From contig DAOUSQ010000078.1 in assembly GCA_030627145.1 (NCBI GenBank), positions 1 to 5,610 on the forward strand: a stretch of DNA of 5,610 nucleotides. Reading direction: 5' to 3'. Below are positions 1-4,787 of the stretch, in pieces (the first letter of the stretch is position 1; every line of letters begins with the position of its first letter). The notes under the pieces were generated by a model that worked only from the letters and a program-made list of their open reading frames with translations, was not told the origin of the DNA and searched no databases. Position numbers and translations under genes: made by a program. This DNA comes from Syntrophomonadaceae bacterium. Lineage in GTDB: Bacteria; Bacillota_B; Syntrophomonadia; Syntrophomonadales; Syntrophomonadaceae.

Positions 1-72
1 AATTTTTAATTAAGGAAAAAAAACAAAGCTTTTTCTAACAATAATTAAGAATTTAAAATTCGAAATTTTGAT

Positions 73-249
73 TTATATTATCTCTGAAGACTGTTCCACG
101 GCTATTAGAGTCCCATCTTCAGCCACTTCATATAAGTTAACCTCACCTTTATTAAAACTAAATTCCAGGAAACAATTCCAACAATAATATTGATCACTAC
201 CAACTTTTCCCACCTGCAGTCCATTGCATACAGGACATCTAACAATCAC
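73..249 (-). CDS. Small zinc-ribbon protein of unknown function (58 aa)
   Basis: The 58-residue protein has two CxxC knuckles: CPVC at residues 5-8 and CWNC at 23-26. They are separated by a short Gly/Lys-rich turn, the layout of a rubredoxin-like zinc ribbon. The rest is a short beta-like, acidic tail with no further motif, no signal peptide and no membrane segment. I place the start at GTG (249-247). It overlaps the TGA stop of the PRC-barrel gene as GTGA, with AGAGGCGG about 6 nt upstream as ribosome binding site. A longer reading from TTG at 303 adds 18 basic residues but has no ribosome binding site and would overlap the upstream gene by 58 bases. The overlap implies translational coupling with the PRC-barrel gene, so the two probably act together. 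A zinc-binding structural or nucleic-acid-binding role is likely. The specific function is unknown. Confidence 0.75.
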   Translation of the reverse strand: MIVRCPVCNGLQVGKVGSDQYYCWNCFLEFSFNKGEVNLYEVAEDGTLIAVEQSSEII

Positions 250-713
250 CTTATACCGCCTCTTTCTTTTGTGATTATACCGCTTAAGGTACTTTTCCAG
301 CAAACCTTACCAAGAGGAATCTCACTACGCCCTTCCAGAAGGTCTTTAATTCCTCCAGAAGAAACTTCAAGCCCCCAGACTTTCTTGGTATCCGGCGAGA
401 TAATAAAATCACTGACCACCCCAAGTTCTTTTCCTTCACTATCAAAGATGACATCACCGATTTTAGTTTTATCTATTGATAATTCTTCCCCATGTGCATA
501 GGATTTAATACCTTCTAAATCTTCAAGAATTACTGATTCTTCTCCCAGGAAAAAATTTTTTTCCATTATCATCTTCGGCTCTTCTCCATGTATATCCACT
601 ACAATATAAGCAAGCTTACAGTCATCGCCAACAACTCCTTTTTCCACCCTGCCGACTACTTCGGCTGCACTTTTATTAAATACTGGTAGATTCTTTAGAT
701 TACGTAGTTTCAA
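246..713 (-). CDS. Two-domain PRC-barrel protein (155 aa)
   Basis: This is probably a soluble cytoplasmic protein of two tandem PRC-barrel-like units. The first covers about residues 1-65 (LKNLPVFN, then a VGRVEKGVVGDD turn and the strand LAYIVVD). The second covers about 83-145 (KIGDVIFDSEGKELGVVSDF, then GLEVS and the EIPLG strand). PRC-barrels are small beta-barrels, first known from the photosynthetic reaction-centre H subunit and from RimM, where they bind proteins or RNA. The start is TTG (713-711), supported by an AAGGAGA-type site about 9 nt upstream; no ATG lies near it. It follows mnmA by 123 bases, across a likely terminator, and overlaps the zinc-ribbon gene by GTGA. In many Clostridia a PRC-barrel gene sits near mnmA and alaS (recalled, not checked), so a tRNA- or sulfur-related role is possible. 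The exact function is unknown. Confidence 0.82.
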   Translation of the reverse strand: MKLRNLKNLPVFNKSAAEVVGRVEKGVVGDDCKLAYIVVDIHGEEPKMIMEKNFFLGEESVILEDLEGIKSYAHGEELSIDKTKIGDVIFDSEGKELGVVSDFIISPDTKKVWGLEVSSGGIKDLLEGRSEIPLGKVCWKSTLSGIITKERGGIR

Positions 714-721
714 AACTAATA

Positions 722-729
722 TCTCCTTT
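722..729 (-). promoter_or_regulatory. Ribosome binding site that decides the TTG start of the PRC-barrel gene
   Basis: On the minus strand AAAGGAGA lies about 9 nt before TTG at 713-711. There is no ATG or GTG in frame at suitable spacing, so this site is the main evidence that translation starts at the TTG. Confidence 0.7.
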
Positions 730-759
730 CTTCCTTACTTATATTTTTCTACTCCTAAA

Positions 760-786
760 ATAAAAAAATACCGGGAAATTCCCGGC
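760..786 (-). terminator. Intrinsic terminator/attenuator after mnmA
   Basis: Reading the minus strand, CCGGG-AATTT-CCCGG forms a GC stem (781-785 with 771-775). A G-T wobble can extend it, and TATTTTTTTATTTT follows directly. It lies 51 bases past the mnmA stop and 47 bases before the PRC-barrel start. The short stem suggests partial rather than complete termination. No convincing promoter was found between this hairpin and the PRC-barrel gene, so the hairpin probably lowers read-through expression of the downstream pair. Confidence 0.75.
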
Positions 787-836
787 ACCTGATTTTATAT
801 ATTATGTAAGTGTGATTTCATTGGAAAAAGAGATAA

Positions 837-1850
837 TCACATTATTATCCCTCCACCAAAAACATAATCACACAAGTAATATACAATTGACTGTCCCCTG
901 GTGATTGCCCTTTGTGGTTTATTAAACTTAACTCTTACTGTATCTTCATCAAAATATATGGTAGCTTTAGCAGGCCTGGCCTTATATCTTATTTTAGCTT
1001 CCACCCTCAAGGGAGATTTTCTTTGTTCAGTGTAAATAAAATTGTTATTCATAGAAGTAAGACTATCCTTATAAAGGTTTTCTTCATCATCAACAATCAA
1101 CTGGTTGTTGTGAAAATCCATATCTATAACATAGACCGGTCGGCCGGCACTAATTCCCAAACCCTTTCGCTGCCCTATAGTATAAAAAGGTAAACCATGA
1201 TGAGTTCCCAGGACATTACCCTGTAGATCTCTGACCTCTCCTTCCTTATAGCTTATCTTTTTTTTCAAAAATTCTCGATAATCGTCAGCGATAAAACATA
1301 TTTCCTGGCTTTCCCTCTCTTCTATAACCTTCATTCCTTTTTCCCTGGCGATTTCCATCACCTGCTTCTTGGTCATTTTCCCCAAGGGAAAAAGGGTCCG
1401 GGACAACTGTTCCTGGTTTAATACATATAAGAAATAACTCTGGTCTTTACTAATGTCAGAACCCTTTTTTAGCAGATATCTTTTTCTATTACTATCAAAT
1501 TCTATCTGAGCATAATGACCTGTTGCGACCATATCAAAACCAGTATCACGGGCAATATCAAGAATTATCCCAAACTTTATACTTCTGTTGCACTCTACAC
1601 AGGGATTGGGCGTTTCTCCCCGTTCATAAGCGCAGCAAAAATAGTCAATAACTCTCTTTTCGAAAACTCCACGCAAATCCACAACCTTATGTTCAATCCC
1701 CAAAAACCGAGCAGCTTCTGCAGCCTTTTCAACAACGCCTTGATCCCAGTTCAACATGGTTAACCCGGCGACATCATAGCCCTTCTCCTTTAATAACAGC
1801 GCAGCAACAGTACTGTCCACTCCTCCACTTAATAAAACAGCAATTTTCAC
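837..1850 (-). CDS. mnmA: tRNA-specific 2-thiouridylase MnmA
   Basis: MnmA makes 2-thiouridine at wobble position U34 of the Lys, Glu and Gln tRNAs. It uses ATP and persulfide sulfur passed from a cysteine desulfurase. The N-terminal PP-loop SGGVDS is at residues 8-13. The first catalytic Cys is C87 in TPNPCVECN and the second is C185 in SQEICFI. GHYA (111-114), KDQSYFLY (136-143) and YTIGQRKGLGIS (223-234) are intact, and the C-terminal barrel ends in FGGGII. I start at GTG (1850-1848), giving MKIAVLLSGGVDS, with AAGGAG about 8 nt upstream. The frame stays open further but has no site. At 337 residues it is shorter than the roughly 360 usual. Most of the loss is after MLNW (residues 32-35), where Firmicute homologues carry a CC...DA segment. 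No cysteine desulfurase gene is in view. The family call is very secure. Confidence 0.97.
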   Translation of the reverse strand: MKIAVLLSGGVDSTVAALLLKEKGYDVAGLTMLNWDQGVVEKAAEAARFLGIEHKVVDLRGVFEKRVIDYFCCAYERGETPNPCVECNRSIKFGIILDIARDTGFDMVATGHYAQIEFDSNRKRYLLKKGSDISKDQSYFLYVLNQEQLSRTLFPLGKMTKKQVMEIAREKGMKVIEERESQEICFIADDYREFLKKKISYKEGEVRDLQGNVLGTHHGLPFYTIGQRKGLGISAGRPVYVIDMDFHNNQLIVDDEENLYKDSLTSMNNNFIYTEQRKSPLRVEAKIRYKARPAKATIYFDEDTVRVKFNKPQRAITRGQSIVYYLCDYVFGGGIIM

Positions 1851-1878
1851 TCTTACATCTCCTTGAGTGTGGTTTATA

Positions 1879-1907
1879 TATATATTACCAGATACAGACC
1901 TTTTCAA
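1879..1907 (-). promoter_or_regulatory. Sigma-A-type promoter for mnmA
   Basis: On the minus strand, TTGAAA (1907-1902, 5 of 6 to consensus) is followed after 17 bases by TATATA (1884-1879) within an alternating TA run. Transcription would start near 1872, leaving a leader of about 22 nt that contains the AAGGAG site. The exact -10 register is uncertain because of the TA repeat. Confidence 0.6.
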
Positions 1908-1925
1908 ACTAATAACCTGGCGAAA

Positions 1926-1955
1926 TTGTCCGAAATATTCTATAATTAATATGAT
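1926..1955 (+). promoter_or_regulatory. Sigma-A-type promoter for rarA
   Basis: TTGTCC (1926-1931, 4 of 6) and TATGAT (1950-1955, 5 of 6) are separated by 18 bases, placing the start near 1962 and leaving a short leader with AAGGAGG at 1970-1976. A perfect TATAAT at 1941-1946 is an alternative -10, but no good -35 sits at the right distance from it. Confidence 0.5.
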
Positions 1956-1984
1956 TGCACTCATTCTGTAAGGAGGAAACAAGA

Positions 1985-3301
1985 ATGGATTTATTTGATA
2001 TTAACCAGACTCAAAAAAATAACCAGGCTGCCCCTCTGGCCTACAGGATGAGACCTCAAAATCTCGATGAAATTATCGGTCAACAACATGTAGTGGGACC
2101 AGGTTCACCATTAAGCAAAGCAATAAAAAAAGATGAACTACATTCATTTATTCTCTATGGACCTCCTGGAACCGGCAAAACCAGTATAGCTCATATAATA
2201 GCCGATATGACGAATTCATACTTTGAGCCCATGCAAGCAGTAACAAGCGGAGTTTCCGATATACGCAAAATTGCGTCAGATGCCGCAGACAGGCTTAAAT
2301 ATTACCAGCAAAAAACTATACTCTTTGTGGATGAAATCCACCGCTTTAATAAAAGTCAGCAGGATGTTTTACTTCCTTTTGTAGAAGACGGAACATTACT
2401 GCTAATAGGTGCGACTACAGAAAATCCTCTATATGAATTAAACAACGCTCTCTTATCAAGAACAAAGATTTACCTGCTTCAAGCCCTGGATGAACCGGAC
2501 ATTTCAGCTATAATAGAAAATGCCCTTAAAGACAAAACACGTGGACTGGGTAAATTTGATATACAAATCGATAAAGAAAGTGTTGTTTTAATAGCTCAAG
2601 CTTCAAAAGGCGATGCTCGTATGGCTTTAAATATATTAGAAACTATAGTTAATTCTTATATGGACGAAAATTCTCACCTGATAATTACGGCCGAATTATT
2701 GAGAAAATTTATTGGTAAGCCATTTATTAAATATGATAAAACTGGAAATTGTCATTATGATACAATTTCGGCTTTCATCAAAAGCATACGTGGTTCAGAC
2801 CCTGATGCTGCCCTGTTCTGGTTAGCGGCTATGCTTGAAGGAGGCGAAGACCTCAAATTTATTGCCAGACGGCTTATAGTTCATGCTGCCGAGGACATAG
2901 GGCTGGCAGACCCCTATGCTCTCACCATGGCCATCTCAGCCGCTAATGCCGTACAGTTTGTAGGACTGCCGGAAGCTCGAATCCCCCTGGCTGAAGCCAC
3001 CATATACCTTGCAACTGCCCCAAAAAGCAATTCAAGCAAAACGGCAATTGATAAAGCTATAGATACAGTTCGTAAATCCAACAAAATAACTGTCCCTTCC
3101 CATATTGCTGATACTTCTCATTCTAAAGCCAATCTGCTTGGTAAAGGTAAAGGCTATAAATACCCGCACAATTACGGTGGCTATATAAAGCAAAAATACC
3201 TCCCCGACAATCTGGAAGGAACTGTATTCTATGAACCAGGTGACAATGGCTATGAAAAAAAAATAAGTCAGTTTCTTGAAAAAATCAAGCAAAAACTATA
3301 G
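1985..3301 (+). CDS. rarA: Replication-associated recombination protein RarA (MgsA), AAA+ ATPase
   Basis: RarA is a tetrameric AAA+ ATPase related to clamp loaders and eukaryotic WRNIP1. It acts at stalled replication forks and on single-strand DNA ends. The 438-residue length is normal. Visible motifs are Walker A GPPGTGKT (59-66), Walker B ILFVDE (112-117) in the family signature DEIHRFNKSQQD, sensor 1 GATTEN (142-147), arginine finger LLSR (156-159) and sensor 2 GDAR (209-212). The C-terminal helical tetramerisation region (about 270-400) includes FWLAAMLEGGED, GLPEARIPLAEA and YKYPHNYGG. I start at ATG 1985 because AAGGAGG (1970-1976) lies 8 nt upstream; an earlier in-frame TTG at 1955 would put that site inside the gene. 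The N-terminal MDLFD resembles a beta-clamp-binding peptide. It diverges from mnmA and appears to be a single-gene transcript converging on trxA. Confidence 0.97.
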   Translation: MDLFDINQTQKNNQAAPLAYRMRPQNLDEIIGQQHVVGPGSPLSKAIKKDELHSFILYGPPGTGKTSIAHIIADMTNSYFEPMQAVTSGVSDIRKIASDAADRLKYYQQKTILFVDEIHRFNKSQQDVLLPFVEDGTLLLIGATTENPLYELNNALLSRTKIYLLQALDEPDISAIIENALKDKTRGLGKFDIQIDKESVVLIAQASKGDARMALNILETIVNSYMDENSHLIITAELLRKFIGKPFIKYDKTGNCHYDTISAFIKSIRGSDPDAALFWLAAMLEGGEDLKFIARRLIVHAAEDIGLADPYALTMAISAANAVQFVGLPEARIPLAEATIYLATAPKSNSSKTAIDKAIDTVRKSNKITVPSHIADTSHSKANLLGKGKGYKYPHNYGGYIKQKYLPDNLEGTVFYEPGDNGYEKKISQFLEKIKQKL

Positions 3302-3337
3302 AAAACAGGACAAGACCCTTCTCTTTAGCCATTACAC

Positions 3338-3402
3338 AGAAAGCAGTGGGGCCGTTCTTTTGCTTCTTTTAAGGAAGCAAAAGAACGGCCCCACTGCTTT
3401 CT
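3338..3402. terminator. Perfect 29-bp inverted repeat, likely bidirectional terminator between rarA and trxA
   Basis: The left arm (3338-3366) and right arm (3374-3402) are exact complements around a 7-base loop, TTTTAAG. The core is GC-rich (GCAGTGGGGCCG) and the base of the stem is AGAAA/TTTCT, so a short T-run follows the core on either strand. It sits 36 bases past the rarA stop and 15 bases past the trxA stop, as expected for a shared terminator. It is much longer than usual and lacks a long T-tract, so it could instead be a dispersed palindromic repeat that doubles as a terminator. Confidence 0.7.
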
Positions 3403-3417
3403 TACCGTATTATTTTC

Positions 3418-3744
3418 CTAACCAACTACTTCATTAATAGCCTCTTGTAATTGTGACTTGCCCTGAACACCTACAATTCTCTTGACCTCTGAGCCATTTT
3501 TAAAGAATGTCAGGGTAGGAATTCCTCTGATTCCATACTGGATAGCCAGATTCTGGTTTTCATCCACATTAATTTTTGCTACACTTATAACCCCTTCATT
3601 CTCAGCAGCAAGGTTTTCAACTACCGGGCCTATTATTTTGCAAGGGCCACACCACGGAGCCCAAAAATCAACCAGGACAGGTATTTCTGATTGGAGTACT
3701 TCTTTCTCAAAATTATCAGCGGATACTTTTTTTACATTACTCAT
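3418..3744 (-). CDS. trxA: Thioredoxin
   Basis: This is a cytoplasmic thiol-disulfide oxidoreductase that reduces protein disulfides, normally recharged by a thioredoxin reductase that is not in view. The 108-residue protein is a complete single thioredoxin fold. It has the active site WCGPC (31-35, catalytic C32 and C35), the buried acidic residue D26 in VDFWAPW, the cis-proline P76 in GIPTL, and the FFKNG and VGVQG segments. There is no signal peptide. The start is ATG 3744, with GGAGGGG (3757-3751) 6 nt upstream. It appears to be transcribed alone from the promoter at 3846-3874, with a leader of about 95 nt. It diverges from a metal-sulfur-cluster operon and shares a 319-base regulatory gap with it, so common redox control is possible but unproven. 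TrxA is the safe name, although clostridial genomes often carry several thioredoxins. Confidence 0.97.
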   Translation of the reverse strand: MSNVKKVSADNFEKEVLQSEIPVLVDFWAPWCGPCKIIGPVVENLAAENEGVISVAKINVDENQNLAIQYGIRGIPTLTFFKNGSEVKRIVGVQGKSQLQEAINEVVG

Positions 3745-3819
3745 TTAAATCCCCTCCAAAAAATATATTTGAAAATCTGCTGAAAGATTTAATCTAAAGT
3801 TATCAAAAATATTATCCTC

Positions 3820-3846
3820 ATTTTATAATTTATGCATTTGTGTCAA
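3820..3846 (-). promoter_or_regulatory. Possible second (proximal) trxA promoter
   Basis: A second perfect TTGACA (3846-3841) overlaps the last base of the -10 of the main promoter. It is followed after only 15 bases by TAAAAT (3825-3820). The short spacer makes it weaker or dependent on an activator. Confidence 0.35.
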
Positions 3847-3874
3847 GTATAATTACACATATTAAATATGTCAA
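3846..3874 (-). promoter_or_regulatory. Strong sigma-A promoter for trxA
   Basis: On the minus strand a perfect TTGACA (3874-3869) is separated by exactly 17 bases from TATACT (3851-3846, 5 of 6). Transcription would start near 3839, giving a leader of about 95 nt to the trxA ATG. A palindrome covers its -35 and spacer, so repression is plausible. Confidence 0.75.
3857..3871. promoter_or_regulatory. Perfect 7-1-7 palindrome over the trxA -35 and spacer (putative operator)
   Basis: ACATATT-A-AATATGT is an exact dyad covering 12 of the 17 spacer bases and half of the -35 hexamer of the trxA promoter. The 7-1-7 geometry is that of Fur/PerR-family boxes, but the bases do not match the classical Fur or PerR consensus, so the regulator is not assigned. 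A protein bound here would block RNA polymerase. Confidence 0.45.
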
Positions 3875-3890
3875 TAAATACATATTATTC

Positions 3891-3911
3891 TGGGACACTA
3901 AACTTGTCCCA
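3891..3911. promoter_or_regulatory. TGGGACA-N7-TGTCCCA dyad (putative regulator site)
   Basis: Two exact 7-base arms (3891-3897 and 3905-3911) flank CTAAACT. No T-tract follows on either strand, so it is unlikely to be a terminator. Its centre is about 62 bases upstream of the predicted trxA start, a classic activator position, and about 118 bases upstream of the predicted start of the NifX-like operon. I do not recognise the regulator. Confidence 0.5.
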
Positions 3912-3983
3912 CATATTTTCCCTATAATAATGATAAAATATAATGAAAAATATTTTAGCTATACTTTTTTGTGCTGTTTTTGT

Positions 3984-4012
3984 TTGACAGATTATAACTA
4001 TTTCCTTAAAAT
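3984..4012 (+). promoter_or_regulatory. Strong sigma-A promoter for the NifX-like/ATPase operon
   Basis: A perfect TTGACA (3984-3989), a 17-base spacer and TAAAAT (4007-4012, 5 of 6) place the start near 4019. That leaves a leader of about 45 nt ending in AGGAGG (4051-4056) ahead of the ATG at 4064. Confidence 0.7.
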
Positions 4013-4063
4013 TTAAAAAGACATATGTTCAAAATAAGTAGTATTTTAAAAGGAGGATGTAAA

Positions 4064-4402
4064 ATGAAAGTTATTATTCCGGTTCTAGAAAAATCTCCTC
4101 AATCGGCAATTGATCCACGTTTTGGACGCTGTAAGTTTTATGCTCTGGCAGATACAGAATCAGATGATATCACATTTATTCCTCATCAGGAAAAGGATAG
4201 AGGCAGTGGCATAAATGCAGCAAATCACGTTTTAAACTTCAATCCAGATGCAATTATTGTTGGTAATATTGGACCAAAAGCTTTTCAGGTATTAAGCAGG
4301 GCTGGAGTTGTTATCTATGGGGGGTTAAGCGGGAATATAGATGAGATCTTAAGTTTACTCAAAAGTGGCAAATTACAACCACTCACATCTGCAACAAAAT
4401 AA
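4064..4402 (+). CDS. NifX/NifB-C-like dinitrogenase iron-molybdenum cofactor family protein (112 aa)
   Basis: This is a single-domain protein of the family (Nitro_FeMo-Co, PF02579) that includes NifX, NafY, the C-terminus of NifB, MTH1175-type proteins and the Desulfovibrio orange protein. Members carry or store metal-sulfur clusters. The RNase H-like fold is visible as the first strand MKVIIPV, the family signature DPRFGRC (17-23), the strand PDAIIVGNIGP (61-71), and GVVIYGGLSGNIDEIL (81-96). C23 is the only cysteine and may be a ligand. I start at ATG 4064, with AGGAGG 7 nt upstream; an upstream in-frame ATG at 4025 has no ribosome binding site and sits almost at the predicted transcript start. 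It is the first gene of the operon, and its TAA stop lies inside the next gene's ribosome binding site. No nitrogenase structural gene is in view, so a nitrogen-fixation role should not be assumed. Confidence 0.92.
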   Translation: MKVIIPVLEKSPQSAIDPRFGRCKFYALADTESDDITFIPHQEKDRGSGINAANHVLNFNPDAIIVGNIGPKAFQVLSRAGVVIYGGLSGNIDEILSLLKSGKLQPLTSATK

Positions 4403-4418
4403 GGAGGACGGTTATAAA

Positions 4419-4769
4419 ATGAGAGTTGCTATAGCAAGAACTGGAAACGAAGCTTCCCAACATTTTGGTTACAGTGATAATTTTATGATTTATGATATTG
4501 AAGGAAATAAGGTAGTAAGAGAAAATACCCTCCCTAATCCCGGTCATCAACCAGGTTTTTTACCAAAATTCCTTAAACAAAATGGTGTTGATGTGATAAT
4601 TGCCGGAGGCATGGGAGGTAAGGCAAAGGATCTTTTTGAGTCTTTTAATATTCAAACTATTACTGGCCTAACAGGTACTGTAGACAATATTCTTCAATCA
4701 TTTTTAAATAATACACTGGTGGGAACAAATGAAACCTGTAATCATAACGATAAACATGATAGTCATTAG
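4419..4769 (+). CDS. NifX/NifB-C-like protein with Cys/His-rich tail (116 aa)
   Basis: This is a second, clearly diverged member of the same cluster-binding family. Visible elements are the first strand MRVAIAR, the conserved HFG (15-17), the strand VDVIIAGGMGGKAKDLF (57-73) and GLTGTVDNIL (83-92). Unlike its upstream neighbour it ends in an 11-residue tail with C107, H109, H113 and H116, which looks like a metal-binding appendage. I start at ATG 4419, 16 bases after the previous stop; AAGGAGG (4401-4407) overlaps that stop, which suggests translational coupling. Family knowledge points to binding of Fe-S or Mo/Cu-Fe-S clusters. The native metal is unknown. The pairing of two paralogues suggests a heterodimer or two stages of cluster handling with the downstream ATPase (inference). 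Confidence 0.92.
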   Translation: MRVAIARTGNEASQHFGYSDNFMIYDIEGNKVVRENTLPNPGHQPGFLPKFLKQNGVDVIIAGGMGGKAKDLFESFNIQTITGLTGTVDNILQSFLNNTLVGTNETCNHNDKHDSH

Positions 4770-4787
4770 TAATTAGGAAGTGATATT

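Larger units (their letters stand above)
3745..4063. other. Divergent regulatory region between trxA and the NifX-like operon
   Basis: This 319-base AT-rich stretch holds no credible gene. From left to right it contains the trxA ribosome binding site (3751-3757), a roughly 95-base trxA leader, an alternative and a main trxA promoter (3820-3874), a 7-1-7 palindrome (3857-3871), a TGGGACA-N7-TGTCCCA dyad (3891-3911), ACATATT heptamers, an AT-rich tract with two unpaired TATAAT hexamers (3923-3928, 3939-3944), and the promoter and ribosome binding site of the downstream operon. I saw no riboswitch or T-box hallmark. Confidence 0.75.

Noticed and set aside
14..37. A/T-only hairpin with a T-run on the minus strand past the zinc-ribbon gene
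   Set aside because: The stem is almost all A-T pairs and could arise by chance in such AT-rich sequence; it is too weak to call a terminator.
250..303. TTG start for the zinc-ribbon gene giving an 18-residue basic extension
   Set aside because: It has no ribosome binding site and a 58-base overlap with the PRC-barrel gene, whereas the GTG in GTGA has both a site and the typical coupling geometry.
1515..1763. Open frames antisense to mnmA, the PRC-barrel gene, rarA and trxA
   Set aside because: They lie wholly inside clearly coding genes on the other strand, lack ribosome binding sites and resemble no family.
1851..1982. N-terminal extension of MnmA by 44 residues
   Set aside because: The extra residues do not resemble MnmA, the frame runs through both divergent promoters, and a good ribosome binding site precedes the GTG at 1850.
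3745..3839. Riboswitch or structured leader in the trxA 5' untranslated region
   Set aside because: Only a short AGATT-T-AATCT dyad (3785-3795) is visible, with no conserved riboswitch or T-box motif and no terminator hairpin.
3891..3907. Sigma-54 (-24/-12) promoter, as expected for ORP-like operons
   Set aside because: TGGGAC is followed by TTG, but the distance between the GG and the would-be GC is about two bases too long and the -12 reads TTGTC rather than TTGC. A good sigma-A promoter is present instead.
4025..4063. Upstream ATG extending the first NifX-like protein by 13 residues
   Set aside because: It has no ribosome binding site, lies only about 6 bases from the predicted transcript start, and would place the AGGAGG site inside the gene; family members begin at MKVIIPV.
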